Numbered from the stretch's first letter, positions 1 through 9,365 are shown. The stretch is 36,166 nucleotides of DNA from Pseudomonadota bacterium (GCA_021781965.1 JAJXVU010000022.1:1-36166), one strand, 5' to 3'. Numbers and translations are program-made. The notes: generated from the letters alone by a model not told the origin.

Positions 1-320
1 AAAAAGTATTAAAGCAAGCCAAAGGGTATCGCGGTGCTAGAAGCCGTGTCTACCGTGTGGCAAAGCAAGCGGTTATCAAAGCAGGTCAGTATGCTTACCG
101 CGATCGTCGTCAACGTAAACGTGATTTCCGCGCTTTGTGGATTGTGCGTATCAATGCTGCAGCCAGAGAGTTTGGCTTAACTTATAGCCAATTTATGAAT
201 GGCTTAAAGAAGGCGGCTATAGAGATCGATCGTAAAGTGTTAGCAGAATTGGCAGTGAATCAAAAAGAAGCTTTTGCAGCGATTGTAGAACAATCTAAAG
301 CTGCCTTGGCCCAAGCTTGA
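1..320 (+). CDS. rplT: 50S ribosomal protein L20 (5' end outside window)
   Basis: Large-subunit ribosomal protein L20, which binds 23S rRNA early in 50S assembly. The reading frame is open from base 3 to the stop at 318-320, giving 105 of the roughly 118 residues usual for the family, so about a dozen N-terminal residues lie upstream of the window. The visible part is highly conserved: the basic [19 protein letters not shown] stretch, [19 protein letters not shown], then [19 protein letters not shown]. The GTG at 57 is an internal valine, not the start. The gene ends 6 bases before pheS, the usual rplT-pheS neighbourhood, so the two are probably co-transcribed. Confidence 0.97.
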   Translation, partial: KVLKQAKGYRGARSRVYRVAKQAVIKAGQYAYRDRRQRKRDFRALWIVRINAAAREFGLTYSQFMNGLKKAAIEIDRKVLAELAVNQKEAFAAIVEQSKAALAQA

Positions 321-326
321 TTTTTT

Positions 327-1340
327 ATGCAGTCTTTTGATGACATCCTAATAAAAGTACGCGAACAAAGTGCTGCGGCTACGGATTTAGCCGCACTAGA
401 GCAAGTTCGCGTGCATTTTTTAGGAAAGAAAGGATCTGTTACCGAGTTGATGAAAACCATGGCTACCTTGGCGCCTGCAGAGCGTCCGGCCTATGGGCAA
501 AAGGTCAACGACTTAAAAGTAGCAATTCAAGCTTTATTGCAAGACAAACAACTACAACTACAACATAGTGCTTTAAACGAAGCTTTAGAGCGTGATGCGG
601 TAGACACTTCTTTACCAGGACGCGGAGTAGGCGTAGGCCATTTACATCCCGTCACGCAAACGCGTTTGCGTATAGAAGCTTTTTTCAGCGGCATGGGTTT
701 TGATATTGTTTCGGGCCCTGAAATTGAAGATGAATATCATAATTTTGATGCCTTAAATATTCCGGCGCACCATCCGGCGCGCGCTTCACACGATACCTTT
801 TATTTAGAAAATGGATCCTTATTGCGTACCCATACTTCGCCCGTGCAAATTCGTTATATGAAAACGCATAAACCGCCTTTTCGTATGGTAGCACCGGGAC
901 GAGTGTATCGTTGCGACAGCGATATGACGCATACGCCTATGTTTCATCAATTAGAAGCTTTGTTGGTAGACGATCACAGTACCTTTGCCGATTTAAAAGG
1001 TTTGTTACAGTCGTTTCTAGAAGCTTTTTTTGAGCAAAGCGTGGTATTGCGTTTACGTCCTTCTTATTTTCCCTTTACTGAGCCTTCTGCCGAAGTCGAT
1101 ATACAATGTGTGAAATGCAAAGGCGAGGGTTGTAGGACTTGCGGTCAATCGGGCTGGTTGGAAATATTAGGCTGTGGCATGGTACATCCACAGGTATTGG
1201 CCAATGTAGGCATAGACAGCGAACGTTACAGTGGTTTTGCCATAGGCATGGGCATCGATCGCCTAACCATGTTGCGCTATGAAATTCCTGATTTACGTTT
1301 ATTATTTGAAAACGACATTCGATTTTTACAGCAGTTTTAA
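327..1340 (+). CDS. pheS: phenylalanine-tRNA ligase alpha subunit
   Basis: Catalytic subunit of the cytoplasmic alpha2-beta2 phenylalanyl-tRNA synthetase. At 337 residues it has the family's normal length. The N-terminal 90 residues are the helical tRNA-binding arm. The class II aminoacyl-tRNA synthetase core follows, with [12 protein letters not shown] and [12 protein letters not shown], motif 2 ([20 protein letters not shown]), a cysteine-rich loop ([13 protein letters not shown]) and motif 3 ([16 protein letters not shown]) near the C-terminus. The start lies 6 bases after rplT with no clear Shine-Dalgarno, suggesting translational coupling. The beta-subunit gene pheT, normally next, is absent: adk begins 11 bases after the stop. 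The enzyme needs PheT, so pheT must be elsewhere in the genome. Confidence 0.96.
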   Translation: MQSFDDILIKVREQSAAATDLAALEQVRVHFLGKKGSVTELMKTMATLAPAERPAYGQKVNDLKVAIQALLQDKQLQLQHSALNEALERDAVDTSLPGRGVGVGHLHPVTQTRLRIEAFFSGMGFDIVSGPEIEDEYHNFDALNIPAHHPARASHDTFYLENGSLLRTHTSPVQIRYMKTHKPPFRMVAPGRVYRCDSDMTHTPMFHQLEALLVDDHSTFADLKGLLQSFLEAFFEQSVVLRLRPSYFPFTEPSAEVDIQCVKCKGEGCRTCGQSGWLEILGCGMVHPQVLANVGIDSERYSGFAIGMGIDRLTMLRYEIPDLRLLFENDIRFLQQF

Positions 1341-1351
1341 GGAACAATACC

Positions 1352-2017
1352 ATGCGTTTAATGATGCTAGGCTGTCCGGGCGCGGGTAAAGGTACTCAAG
1401 CGCAATTTATTTCCCGCGATTATCATATTCCACAAATCTCTACTGGCGAAATGCTACGTCAAGCCGTAACTGCGGGCAGTGAATTAGGCAAAAAAGCACA
1501 AGTCATTATGCAAGCGGGCAAATTAGTGCCGGATGATTTGATTATCGATTTAGTCAAAGTGCGCATTGCCGAAAAAGATTGTGTGAATGGTTTTATACTC
1601 GATGGTTTTCCACGTACTATACCGCAAGCACAAGCGTTGATCGATGCAGCTATTGCTTTAGATGTGGTATTAGAACTCAGTTTAGAGGATGAAGAAATCG
1701 TCCATAGAATGAGTGGCCGTCTCGTGCATGCCGCTTCTGGACGCGTTTATCACAGCGAATTTAATCCCCCTAAAGTGCCACTGCAAGACGATGTTACGGG
1801 TGAACCATTAATACAACGCGACGACGATAAAGAAGAAACGGTGCGTAAACGTATAGATGTGTATCACGCGCAAACCAAACCCCTAATCAATTTTTATAAA
1901 CATTTTCCTAAAGATGCTCCTATTGCAGCCCCTAAATTCTGCCAAGTGTCAGGTTTAGGGACGGTGGAAGAAGTGGCGGCAAGGATTCATGAGAGCTTGC
2001 AGAAATTTGGGTTTTGA
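1352..2017 (+). CDS. adk: adenylate kinase
   Basis: Catalyses the reversible ATP + AMP to 2 ADP reaction in the cytoplasm. The 221-residue length fits the long form with a full LID domain. The P-loop [10 protein letters not shown] is at residues 7-16, the AMP-binding region [11 protein letters not shown] at about 30, and the [16 protein letters not shown] signature at about 81-96. The LID (about 122-160) lacks the four zinc cysteines found in many Gram-positive enzymes and has the hydrogen-bonded HSDT-type pattern of Gram-negative ones ([12 protein letters not shown], then [14 protein letters not shown]). The start at 1352 is preceded by AAGGAA. It sits 11 bases behind pheS, in the slot where pheT is expected. 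Confidence 0.97.
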   Translation: MRLMMLGCPGAGKGTQAQFISRDYHIPQISTGEMLRQAVTAGSELGKKAQVIMQAGKLVPDDLIIDLVKVRIAEKDCVNGFILDGFPRTIPQAQALIDAAIALDVVLELSLEDEEIVHRMSGRLVHAASGRVYHSEFNPPKVPLQDDVTGEPLIQRDDDKEETVRKRIDVYHAQTKPLINFYKHFPKDAPIAAPKFCQVSGLGTVEEVAARIHESLQKFGF

Positions 2018-2140
2018 TCTATGCACACTTGATCTATGTTTAGTGGCGCGAAAATATAAATAACAGGCATGATTAACTATTATTATAGCGTGACTTATTC
2101 ACGTACCTATGTGGGTCTTTTTCTGAAAGAGATACTTTGT

Positions 2141-2146
2141 TATACT
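2141..2146 (+). promoter_or_regulatory. possible -10 box upstream of aroE
   Basis: TATACT matches the sigma70 -10 consensus in five of six positions and lies 30 bases before the preferred aroE start. No good -35 element sits 16-18 bases upstream; the region there is T-rich only. Transcription from here would begin near 2153, which would exclude the longer upstream reading of aroE. Confidence 0.3.
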
Positions 2147-2176
2147 GATGGAATGATTAAGCAGGGGCTATTTGAA

Positions 2177-3028
2177 ATGAGCGAAAATCATGAAGAAATA
2201 TGGAAAATAAACTTCAAATTCACCGTCATCGGCAATCCCATACTACACAGCAAATCTCCATGGATCCATTCACGTTTTGCAGCGCAATTCGCCGGTTTAA
2301 ATGTAGACTATTCCAAAACAGAATCACCCCTCGATGCATTTCCCCAAACCGTGTTTGTTTTTCGTGACAGTGGTGGCAATGGCGCGAATGTGACGATGCC
2401 TTTTAAGGAACAAGCCTACAAATTATGTGATACACATTCAGAGCGAGCACAGATAGCCAAAGCGGTGAACACCTTAAAGTTTATGGATAACGGTGCTATC
2501 TATGGCGATAACACCGACGGCATAGGGTTTATACGCGATGTGCAACATAACCATGATTATGTTTTAACGGGGAAAAGAGTACTATTGCTAGGAGCCGGGG
2601 GTGCGACTAGAGGTTTATTGTATCCACTATTGCAGACTAAACCGCACAGTGTGGTGATAGCCAACAGAACTTTAATCAAGGCACAGCGTTTAGCCGACGA
2701 GTTTCGCCAATATGGCAATATAGAAGCAAAAGATTTTAAAGCGTTAGAAGCAGAATTTGATGTGATGATCGATTGCACGCCTTTTAATTCTTGGCCTTTG
2801 CCCATAGCCAAAAATATTTTTCAAAATTGCGCTTTAGTGTACGATCTAAAATACAGCGACAAGCCCACGCCCATCCTTTTACAAGCAGCCGATTACGGCG
2901 TGAAGCAGTGTTTAGATGGTTTTGGCATGTTGGTAGAACAAGCCGCGGAATCATTTACCTTATGGACAAGCTTTAAACCCAATACAGCGATAGTGTTGGA
3001 TGAGTATAAGGCCATCACCGATGCTTAA
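2177..3028 (+). CDS. aroE: shikimate 5-dehydrogenase
   Basis: NADP-dependent reduction of 3-dehydroshikimate to shikimate in the chorismate pathway. The 283-residue protein begins with a short acidic tail and then the substrate-binding signature FTVIGNPILHSKSPWIH. NVTMPFKEQA supplies the catalytic lysine and NTDGIGF the paired aspartate. The nucleotide-binding glycine loop is LLGAGGATRGLL and the C-terminal GFGMLVEQAAESF is typical. The frame is open back to 2069, but ATG 2177 is preferred: AGGGG lies about 10 bases before it, the usual domain begins about 12 residues later, and family members are about 270-285 residues. It is probably its own transcription unit, since no other aromatic-pathway gene is nearby. 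Confidence 0.94.
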   Translation: MSENHEEIWKINFKFTVIGNPILHSKSPWIHSRFAAQFAGLNVDYSKTESPLDAFPQTVFVFRDSGGNGANVTMPFKEQAYKLCDTHSERAQIAKAVNTLKFMDNGAIYGDNTDGIGFIRDVQHNHDYVLTGKRVLLLGAGGATRGLLYPLLQTKPHSVVIANRTLIKAQRLADEFRQYGNIEAKDFKALEAEFDVMIDCTPFNSWPLPIAKNIFQNCALVYDLKYSDKPTPILLQAADYGVKQCLDGFGMLVEQAAESFTLWTSFKPNTAIVLDEYKAITDA

Positions 3029-3033
3029 TATAG

Positions 3034-3064
3034 TTCGGTTTGAGGTATAACACCTCAAACCGAA
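3034..3064. terminator. perfect 13-bp hairpin after aroE
   Basis: TTCGGTTTGAGGT (3034-3046) and ACCTCAAACCGAA (3052-3064) are perfect inverted repeats around a five-base loop, six bases after the aroE stop and about 28 bases before the end of the convergent gene at 3092. Neither side has a T-run, so it is not a textbook intrinsic terminator. It could separate the two convergent transcripts or stabilise their 3' ends. Confidence 0.5.
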
Positions 3065-3091
3065 TCCGAATCCTAATTTAGCGTTACGCCT

Positions 3092-3481
3092 TTATCTAAC
3101 TAAGGCGGTAGACATTGGCGTTCTATCGTCGCAGTTTTTAGCTGTTCTTCTACCAAACAGGCCGCAGCCCACTGCAATTAGACCTGCAAAGACAGCGTGC
3201 GTTATTATCCCAGCGCCAGGACAACATACTTCACTAGCAAGAACAAAACCAGTACCGCCGCCTAATATGCCTATAGCCACGTCTTTTTTTTCATATCTGC
3301 TTTCTTCTGACATTTCTAATGGCATTAACGGTATATTTTCTGCATTGAGCAGTACATCTCCTGCCCCTATGGGCCGTATTACCTCTCCAGGTATGAATCC
3401 AGTTGCAACTTGTCTTGTCGGTTTCTGTCCTGGAATATCACCCGGAAATTGAATATCAGCATCTACATAAGTCTTAGCCAT
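3092..3481 (-). CDS. small orphan protein with hydrophobic Gly/Cys-rich tail
   Basis: I do not recognise this 129-residue protein. The first 70 residues are polar with several prolines and a run of beta-like segments. From about residue 68 to 108 it is hydrophobic and rich in glycine and cysteine (GILGGGTGFVLASEVCCPG, then IITHAVFAGLIAVGCGLFG), probably two membrane segments or a glycine-zipper hairpin, followed by a basic tail. No signal peptide is visible at the N-terminus. ATG 3481 is chosen over a GTG at 3493 because nothing resembling a ribosome-binding site precedes either and ATG is the commoner start. It is convergent with aroE and downstream of rmuC on the same strand, 54 bases away. 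The hydrophobic hairpin near a C-terminus would also fit a secreted membrane-inserting protein, but that is speculation. Confidence 0.6.
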   Translation of the reverse strand: MAKTYVDADIQFPGDIPGQKPTRQVATGFIPGEVIRPIGAGDVLLNAENIPLMPLEMSEESRYEKKDVAIGILGGGTGFVLASEVCCPGAGIITHAVFAGLIAVGCGLFGRRTAKNCDDRTPMSTALVR

Positions 3482-3535
3482 TTTAACCCGCACACATATT
3501 TATTTTAATTGTGAGGGATTAGAATAGCCTATCTT

Positions 3536-4837
3536 TTACTCTAAAGTCAAATCCTTATCGCTCTCTAACAAAGGATTTTGGACTAAATCTTCGTCCACTG
3601 CTTCGATCTTACGAAAATGGCTGGTGATTTTACGGGCCGAGATATGCACATCGGTGACGTCTTTATTGGCTTGTTCTATGTGCTTGGCCAAGTTATCCAT
3701 ACGGCTTTGGAAGCGATCAAAATCTTTGCCCAAGGCGCGCAAATGTTGTTGAATAATATGTACTTGTTCGCGCGTGGCTTGGTCTTTAATCACGGCGCGG
3801 GCAGTGGTTAATATGGCCATTAAAGTAGTAGGAGAGACCAGCCATACTCGTTTTTTCTGCGCATATTCCACCACATCGGGGAAATAACTGACTATTTCGC
3901 TAAAAACCGCCTCGGCCGGTAAAAACAACACGGCGCCATCGGCCGTTTCGCCGGGCAAGATATATTTATCGCCAATATCGTCTACGTGTTTTTTTAAATC
4001 TTGTCTAAAGCGTTGTTCGGCCGCTTTACGATACGGATCGTTGGCGGTTAAAGCATGCATGGCTTGATAATTTTCTAAGGGAAATTTGGCATCGATGGCG
4101 ATGTTGCCTGTAGGTTCGGGTAAGAATAATAGGCAATCTACGCGTTTGCCGTTGGATAAAGTGTGTTGCAGTGAAAACTGATTTTCCGGTAAAAAATTGC
4201 GTATGAGCGCGCTTAATTGCACTTCACCAAAAGCGCCGCGTGAGGATTTGTCGGATAAAATTGCTTGTAGGCTGACGACATTGGTGGATAATTCGGTGAT
4301 TTTTTTCTGTGCCTCGTCGATCAAACTCAAACGCTGAATAATAGCTTGGAAGGTTGCCGTTGTTTTTTCAAAACCTTCGCTCAAGCGTTTTTCCACTTGC
4401 GCGCTGATAGACTTTAAGTGTTCAGCCACCGTTTCATTTAAACGCTGCATCGCTTGAGTGCTGCTTTGCGTATTCTGATTTAAAACGGTTAAGATGTGCT
4501 GGCTTAACTCGTTAATGTTTTTATGTAAACTCTCTTGTAACATGGTGAGTTGTTTTAATTGATGCTCGCTAAAATCTAGGCGCAATTGTGTTGCATATTC
4601 TTTTAATTGATGTAAGATTTGGTCATGACGTTGTTGTTGCTGTAAGATCACTGCTTGGTTTTGTGCTTGTAACTGTTGCAGATTTTGCGCAAATTGTGTC
4701 ACAAACCCTTCCTGGCGCGATAAAGCATGGTGCAAAGCCGTCACACTTTGGTATGCTGTGCGCTGGGTGATAACCAGGGTGACGAGTAAGCCTAAGCTAC
4801 ATGCTAGGCTTGCCACCGTTAAGATCAATAACAACAT
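3536..4837 (-). CDS. rmuC: DNA recombination protein RmuC
   Basis: RmuC-family protein (433 residues), known to limit inversion at short inverted repeats; a nuclease-like role is predicted for the family. An N-terminal membrane anchor (LLLILTVASLACSLGLLVTLV) is followed by a long glutamine-rich coiled coil (about 30-190). The conserved RmuC domain (about 195-400) has KSSRGAFGEVQLSALI, the PD-(D/E)xK-like pair KRVDCLLFLPEPTGNIAIDAK, and VFSEIVSYFPDVVEYAQKKR. The C-terminal end is acidic. The start faces the uracil-DNA glycosylase gene with only 14 bases between the two start codons, so each gene's promoter must lie inside the other's coding region or the two must share a very compact control region. 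Confidence 0.93.
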   Translation of the reverse strand: MLLLILTVASLACSLGLLVTLVITQRTAYQSVTALHHALSRQEGFVTQFAQNLQQLQAQNQAVILQQQQRHDQILHQLKEYATQLRLDFSEHQLKQLTMLQESLHKNINELSQHILTVLNQNTQSSTQAMQRLNETVAEHLKSISAQVEKRLSEGFEKTTATFQAIIQRLSLIDEAQKKITELSTNVVSLQAILSDKSSRGAFGEVQLSALIRNFLPENQFSLQHTLSNGKRVDCLLFLPEPTGNIAIDAKFPLENYQAMHALTANDPYRKAAEQRFRQDLKKHVDDIGDKYILPGETADGAVLFLPAEAVFSEIVSYFPDVVEYAQKKRVWLVSPTTLMAILTTARAVIKDQATREQVHIIQQHLRALGKDFDRFQSRMDNLAKHIEQANKDVTDVHISARKITSHFRKIEAVDEDLVQNPLLESDKDLTLE

Positions 4838-4851
4838 GGATAATCCTCTTT

Positions 4852-5502
4852 ATGAGTGAGTCTGTAGTACAACAACGCCATTATCTCAGAGCCATGGGTA
4901 TTGATCTATGGCTAGAGCGAAAAGAAGGGCCACAAAGCGCTACTTCATTACAGAACAATTGGCAAAATTTAGAACAGGCCGTAGCGGCTTGTCAGCGTTG
5001 TGAACTACATCTTTGCCGCAAACAAACTGTCTTTGGCCGAGGTAGTCAGCGAGCAAGGCTGATGTTAATAGGAGAAGCGCCAGGGGCAGAAGAAGATCGC
5101 CAAGGTTTGCCTTTTGTAGGCAGAGCGGGGCAGCTATTAGACCGAATTATCGCTGGCGTAGGCTTGAATATGGAAGATATTTATATCGCCAATATATTGA
5201 AATGCCGCCCGCCGAATAATCGTGACCCTAATGCGGCAGAAGTGGCGCAATGTCAGGATTATTTGCAGCAGCAAGTAGATTTATTGCAACCACAACTTAT
5301 TTTAGCCTTAGGCCGTATTGCAGCGCATAATCTACTGCATGTGAGCACAGCCTTGTCTCGCCTGCGTGGTCAGGCCTATGTCTTTGGCCAAACCAAAATT
5401 CCACTGTGGGTGAGCTATCATCCTGCCTATTTATTACGCAATCCAGCCGATAAAGCCAAAGCCTATGAAGATTGGCTAAAAGTAGCCGAGCTCTTGAAAT
5501 AA
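4852..5502 (+). CDS. uracil-DNA glycosylase, Fe-S type (family 4/5)
   Basis: Removes uracil from DNA in base-excision repair. The 216-residue protein has the four cysteines that hold the [4Fe-4S] cluster of this superfamily: CQRCELHLC near residue 46, then ILKCRPPNNRDPN and a later cysteine in EVAQCQDYL. The active-site motif A is GEAPGAEEDRQGLPFVGRAG, and the second active-site motif is HPAYLLRNP near the C-terminus. The frame opens further upstream (4801), but ATG 4852 avoids overlapping rmuC and fits the usual short leader before the AMGID segment. It is divergent from rmuC; both gene families act on DNA integrity. The stop codon abuts the predicted heat-shock promoter of grpE. Confidence 0.9.
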   Translation: MSESVVQQRHYLRAMGIDLWLERKEGPQSATSLQNNWQNLEQAVAACQRCELHLCRKQTVFGRGSQRARLMLIGEAPGAEEDRQGLPFVGRAGQLLDRIIAGVGLNMEDIYIANILKCRPPNNRDPNAAEVAQCQDYLQQQVDLLQPQLILALGRIAAHNLLHVSTALSRLRGQAYVFGQTKIPLWVSYHPAYLLRNPADKAKAYEDWLKVAELLK

Positions 5503-5520
5503 TGAAAAAAGCCCTTATAT
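5493..5520 (+). promoter_or_regulatory. sigma32-type heat-shock promoter of grpE
   Basis: CTTGAAA at 5493-5499, overlapping the end of the glycosylase gene, and CCCTTATAT at 5512-5520 match the sigma32 (RpoH) pattern CTTGAA - 13 - CCCCATNT with the right spacing. Transcription would begin near 5528, about 30 bases before the grpE start. The -10 part is imperfect. The position ahead of a chaperone operon adds weight. Confidence 0.6.
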
Positions 5521-5558
5521 AGCTACTGTACTAAATTATCTGCAGAGAGGAGACATTC

Positions 5559-6164
5559 GTGAGTAAAGACCAGCACAATAAATGGCAAAAAGTCCATGAA
5601 GAATCGAAACAAAAAGAGAGCGCTGAACAGGCGCCTGAATCACTAGATGAAAATGCTGGCGACATGCCTACAGGCCCTATTAATCCTACCTATAACGAGT
5701 TGCAACAAAGCATAGAAGAATTAAAAGCTAAGGTAGACGCCAATTGGGATAAATATTTGCGCGAAGTGGCCGAAAAAGACAATGTGCGCAAGCGTTTAGA
5801 GCAAGAAGTGCAAAAAATGCAGAAATACGGTACGCAAAAGTTAATTGAAGCATTATTGCCGGCTTTAGATGGCGTGGGCCAGGGCTTAGAAAACAGTGTG
5901 GAAATGAATGAAAAGGCTTTTACCGCTATGCGTCAGGGCTTGGAATTAACGGATAAAATGATTATGGACGCTTTGGTGCGTTTTGGTGTAGAAGCCATCA
6001 ATCCCCTAGGCGAAAAATACGACCCACAAAAACATGAAGCCATCGCCATGCAACCCAGCGATCAATATGAGGCGGGATTCATAATGGCTGTGATTCAGCG
6101 CGGTTATATTTTGCATGGCAGGGTAGTAAGACCGGCGCGCGTTATTGTGGTCAAAGAGGCTTGA
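5559..6164 (+). CDS. grpE: nucleotide exchange factor GrpE
   Basis: Co-chaperone that releases ADP from DnaK and resets its cycle. The 201-residue protein has an acidic, disordered leader (1-45), a long N-terminal helix (YNELQQSIEELKAKVDANWD, KDNVRKRLEQEVQKMQ) that forms the dimeric coiled coil, a four-helix region (IEALLPALDGVGQGLEN), and the C-terminal beta domain with GEKYDPQKHEAIAMQPSD and GRVVRPARVIVV. The start is GTG 5559, fixed by AGGAG six bases upstream (5548-5552). It lies directly before dnaK and dnaJ and is preceded by a sigma32-like promoter. Confidence 0.95.
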   Translation: MSKDQHNKWQKVHEESKQKESAEQAPESLDENAGDMPTGPINPTYNELQQSIEELKAKVDANWDKYLREVAEKDNVRKRLEQEVQKMQKYGTQKLIEALLPALDGVGQGLENSVEMNEKAFTAMRQGLELTDKMIMDALVRFGVEAINPLGEKYDPQKHEAIAMQPSDQYEAGFIMAVIQRGYILHGRVVRPARVIVVKEA

Positions 6165-6187
6165 TTTTTAATAATGACCCCCCATAT
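6160..6187 (+). promoter_or_regulatory. sigma32-type promoter of dnaK, overlapping the grpE stop
   Basis: CTTGAT at 6160-6165 overlaps the grpE stop codon; CCCCATAT follows at 6180-6187 after 14 bases. This is the same element sequence and spacing as I recall for the E. coli dnaK P1 heat-shock promoter (CTTGAT, 14 bases, CCCCATTT). Transcription would start near 6195, giving a short leader before ATG 6223. The CCCC run can also pair with GGGG at 6191-6194 to form a small hairpin across the start site. Confidence 0.72.
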
Positions 6188-6222
6188 TTAGGGGTAGAGA
6201 AAATAATTACTTGGAGTAAAAA

Positions 6223-8184
6223 ATGGCTAATAGAATTATAGGTATAGACTTAGGCACCACGAATTCTTGTGTTGCGATTATAGAATCAGGGGGCAAAGTC
6301 GTCGTGATTGAAAACAGCGAAGGGCGACGTACCACACCTTCTATTGTTGCTTTTGGAGGCGAGCAAGTAGATGTGGGTGAATCCGCTAAGCGGCAAGAGA
6401 TAACTAACCATAAAAGAACCATTCGTGAAGTGAAGCGCTTGATAGGGCGTCTTAAAGAAGACAAAGAAGTGAAACATTTTGAACAACATGTTCCTTATGA
6501 GATCGTTTCCGCCCAAAACGGGGATGCTTGGGTTCGTGTGGATGGCAAAGATATGGCGCCGCAAGAAATTTCGGCCCACGTTCTGCGTAAGATGAAAAAA
6601 ACCGCCGAAGATTATACAGGTGAAACGATTACCGACGCGGTTATTACTGTGCCGGCTTATTTTAACGATGCGCAACGTCAAGCAACTAAAGACGCCGGTC
6701 GTATTGCGGGCCTGAATGTAGTACGTATCATTAACGAACCCACGGCTGCTGCCTTGGCGTATGGCTTAGATAAAAAACGCGGCGACCGTATAGTAGCGGT
6801 TTACGATTTGGGTGGTGGTACTTTCGATATTTCTATCATTGAAATTGCTGATGTAGAGGGCGATCATCAATTTGAAGTGTTGGCCACTAATGGCGATACT
6901 TTCTTAGGCGGTGCTGACTTTGATCAACTTCTGATTCGTTATTTAGTTGAAGAATTCAAAAAAGAGTCAGGCATAGATTTGACTAAAGACACCATGGCAT
7001 TGCAACGTTTGAAAGAGGCTGCTGAAAAAGCGAAGATTGAATTGTCTAGCTCACAACAAACCGATATCAATTTACCTTTTATTACGGCTGATGCAGCTGG
7101 ACCCAAACACTTAAACATCAAAGTAACGCGTGCTAAATTAGAATCTTTGGTGGATGACCTCATTCAACGTACTATTGAACCTTGTAAGATAGCATTGAAA
7201 GATGCTGGAAAAACAGTTGCCGATATTACCGACGTTATTTTGGTCGGTGGTCAAACGCGTATGCCGAAAGTACAAGAAGTGGTTACGGAATTCTTTGGTA
7301 AAGAGCCTCGTAAAGACGTGAATCCAGATGAAGCGGTTGCCATTGGTGCTGCTATTCAGGGTGCAGTGTTATCGGGCGATGTGAAAGACGTTTTATTATT
7401 AGACGTAACGCCTTTATCCTTGGGTATAGAAACCATGGGTGGTGTTATGACTAAGATCATTACCAAGAACAGCACTATTCCTACTAAGAAAAGCCAAACA
7501 TTTTCAACAGCGGATGACAATCAAACTGCAGTGACTATTCATGTGTTACAAGGTGAGCGTGAAATGGCTTCGGCTAATAAGTCCTTGGGCCGTTTCGATT
7601 TAGTAGGTATTCCTTCCGCACCGCGTGGTATGCCGCAGATTGAAGTCACGTTTGACATAGACGCCAACGGCATCTTGCATGTACATGCTAAAGATAAAGC
7701 TACGGGTAAAGAACAATCCATTGTCATTCGTGCTTCTAGTGGTTTATCCGAAGAAGAAGTGCAAAAAATGGTGAAAGATGCAGAAGCGCATGCCGATGAA
7801 GATCGCCAATTCCACGAATTGGTTTCAGTGCGTAATGAAGCCGATAATTTGCTGCATTCAACCAAGAAAACCTTATCCGAAGCAGATAGCAGTGTGGTCG
7901 ATGCTGAGACTAAAGCCAAGATTGAAGCAGAAATCAAGGAATTAGAGGAAGCAATGAAAGGCAATGAAAAAGCAGCGATAGAAGCGAAAATTCAAAGTTT
8001 ATCACAAGCCAGTGCGCCTATGGTTGAGAAAATGTATGCTAAGGCACAACAAGGAGAGCAAGCCGCTGGAGAGCAACAAACCCAGAGTAACGAAGAAGCT
8101 GCTCAGCAAGCTCAAGGTGACGAAGGTAATGTGGTTGACGCAGAATTCGAAGAAATCGACGACGAAAAGAAAAAGAAAGAGTAA
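6223..8184 (+). CDS. dnaK: molecular chaperone DnaK (Hsp70)
   Basis: ATP-driven Hsp70 chaperone for folding and stress recovery in the cytoplasm. The 653-residue length is normal. The ATPase domain (1-385) shows phosphate 1 [13 protein letters not shown], the phosphate 2 motif [13 protein letters not shown] and [14 protein letters not shown]. The linker [16 protein letters not shown] leads into the peptide-binding domain with the NTTIP-like [15 protein letters not shown], and a helical lid follows. The tail ([15 protein letters not shown]) replaces the usual EEVDD-type ending with EEIDD plus a lysine run, a minor departure. The start at 6223 has TTGGAG seven bases upstream. It is second in grpE-dnaK-dnaJ and has its own heat-shock promoter. 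Confidence 0.98.
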   Translation: MANRIIGIDLGTTNSCVAIIESGGKVVVIENSEGRRTTPSIVAFGGEQVDVGESAKRQEITNHKRTIREVKRLIGRLKEDKEVKHFEQHVPYEIVSAQNGDAWVRVDGKDMAPQEISAHVLRKMKKTAEDYTGETITDAVITVPAYFNDAQRQATKDAGRIAGLNVVRIINEPTAAALAYGLDKKRGDRIVAVYDLGGGTFDISIIEIADVEGDHQFEVLATNGDTFLGGADFDQLLIRYLVEEFKKESGIDLTKDTMALQRLKEAAEKAKIELSSSQQTDINLPFITADAAGPKHLNIKVTRAKLESLVDDLIQRTIEPCKIALKDAGKTVADITDVILVGGQTRMPKVQEVVTEFFGKEPRKDVNPDEAVAIGAAIQGAVLSGDVKDVLLLDVTPLSLGIETMGGVMTKIITKNSTIPTKKSQTFSTADDNQTAVTIHVLQGEREMASANKSLGRFDLVGIPSAPRGMPQIEVTFDIDANGILHVHAKDKATGKEQSIVIRASSGLSEEEVQKMVKDAEAHADEDRQFHELVSVRNEADNLLHSTKKTLSEADSSVVDAETKAKIEAEIKELEEAMKGNEKAAIEAKIQSLSQASAPMVEKMYAKAQQGEQAAGEQQTQSNEEAAQQAQGDEGNVVDAEFEEIDDEKKKKE

Positions 8185-8187
8185 GTA

Positions 8188-9324
8188 ATGGTTGATAAAC
8201 AAAAAGATTATTATGAGGTTCTAGGCCTAGGTCGCAATGCCAGTAGTGAAGAGATTAAAAAAAATTATCGTAAATTAGCACGCCAGTATCATCCGGATAA
8301 AAATCCGGGTGATAAAAGTGCTGAGGCAAAATTTAAGGAAGTCCAAGAGGCTTACGATATTTTATCGGACGACAGCAAGCGTTCCGCTTACGATCAATTT
8401 GGTCATAATGCATTTGATCCGTCTTCAATGGGCGGTGGTGCTGGATTTAATGGCAATTTCAGCGATATCTTTGAAAACGTATTTGGCGATATCTTTGGCG
8501 ATCGTCAAGGCGGCGGTGGCAGAGGCCCTGGACAACAACGTGGCGCTGATTTACGCTTTTCCATCGAATTGCCTTTAGATAAAGTTGTTTTTGGCAGCGA
8601 AACCACTTTGCGCATACCCACTTGGGTTGTTTGTAAAGAATGTCAGGGTAGTGGTGCAGCCAAAGGAACCAGTCCTACGGTGTGTAGCGATTGCCAAGGC
8701 ATGGGACAAATACGGATGCAACGCGGTTTTTTCACCGTGCAACAAACGTGTCCTACTTGCCGTGGTCAAGGGCGTAAAATCACCAGTCCTTGTACTCATT
8801 GTAGAGGTCAAGGGCGCAATCAAGAAGAAAAAGTATTATCCGTTAAAATTCCCGCAGGCGTGGATAATGGCGATCGCATACGCTTACAAGGCGAAGGCGA
8901 AGCTGGTTTAAATGGCGCTCCGCCGGGTGATTTATACGTCGAAGTGCACGTCAAGCCGCATCCTATTTTTGAAAGACACGGTCAAGATTTACATTGTCAG
9001 ATGCCAATTGGTTTTATCACCGCTGCTTTAGGTGGAGAGATAGAAATTCCTACGCTGCAAGGTAAGGTTAAATTAAAGATCCCACCTGAAACACAAAATG
9101 CTAAGGTATTTCGTTTGCGTGGCAAGGGGGTGCAAGCTGTGCGTGGACACGTGGTAGGAGATCTATTGTGCCATATCGTCGTGGAAACGCCGATTAATCT
9201 AAGCCGCGAGCAAAAAGAATTGTTAGAACAATTCCAAGTCTCTTTAGCCGCCGATAACAAAAATCATAGCCCACAAGAGCGTTCCTGGTTTGAACGAGTT
9301 AAGGCTTTTTTCGAAGGGCATTGA
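8188..9324 (+). CDS. dnaJ: co-chaperone DnaJ (Hsp40)
   Basis: Delivers unfolded substrates to DnaK and stimulates its ATPase. The 378-residue type I architecture is complete: the J domain (5-70) with HPD at 35-37, a Gly/Phe-rich linker ([16 protein letters not shown]), four zinc-finger repeats ([32 protein letters not shown]), and the C-terminal substrate-binding domains with [17 protein letters not shown] and [12 protein letters not shown]. It starts 3 bases after the dnaK stop, so the two are translationally coupled. No terminator-like hairpin is visible in the 41 bases before the convergent gene at 9366. Confidence 0.97.
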   Translation: MVDKQKDYYEVLGLGRNASSEEIKKNYRKLARQYHPDKNPGDKSAEAKFKEVQEAYDILSDDSKRSAYDQFGHNAFDPSSMGGGAGFNGNFSDIFENVFGDIFGDRQGGGGRGPGQQRGADLRFSIELPLDKVVFGSETTLRIPTWVVCKECQGSGAAKGTSPTVCSDCQGMGQIRMQRGFFTVQQTCPTCRGQGRKITSPCTHCRGQGRNQEEKVLSVKIPAGVDNGDRIRLQGEGEAGLNGAPPGDLYVEVHVKPHPIFERHGQDLHCQMPIGFITAALGGEIEIPTLQGKVKLKIPPETQNAKVFRLRGKGVQAVRGHVVGDLLCHIVVETPINLSREQKELLEQFQVSLAADNKNHSPQERSWFERVKAFFEGH

Positions 9325-9365
9325 TTTTGTAGCGCTATTTAATAGATTATTTTGCACCCTTTAAC

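Noticed and set aside
57..320. A separate 87-residue gene starting at GTG 57
   Set aside because: The frame continues upstream to base 3 with clear L20 sequence; the GTG is an internal valine of rplT.
8585..8911. 108-residue frame inside dnaJ
   Set aside because: Out-of-frame shadow of the zinc-finger region of a certain gene.
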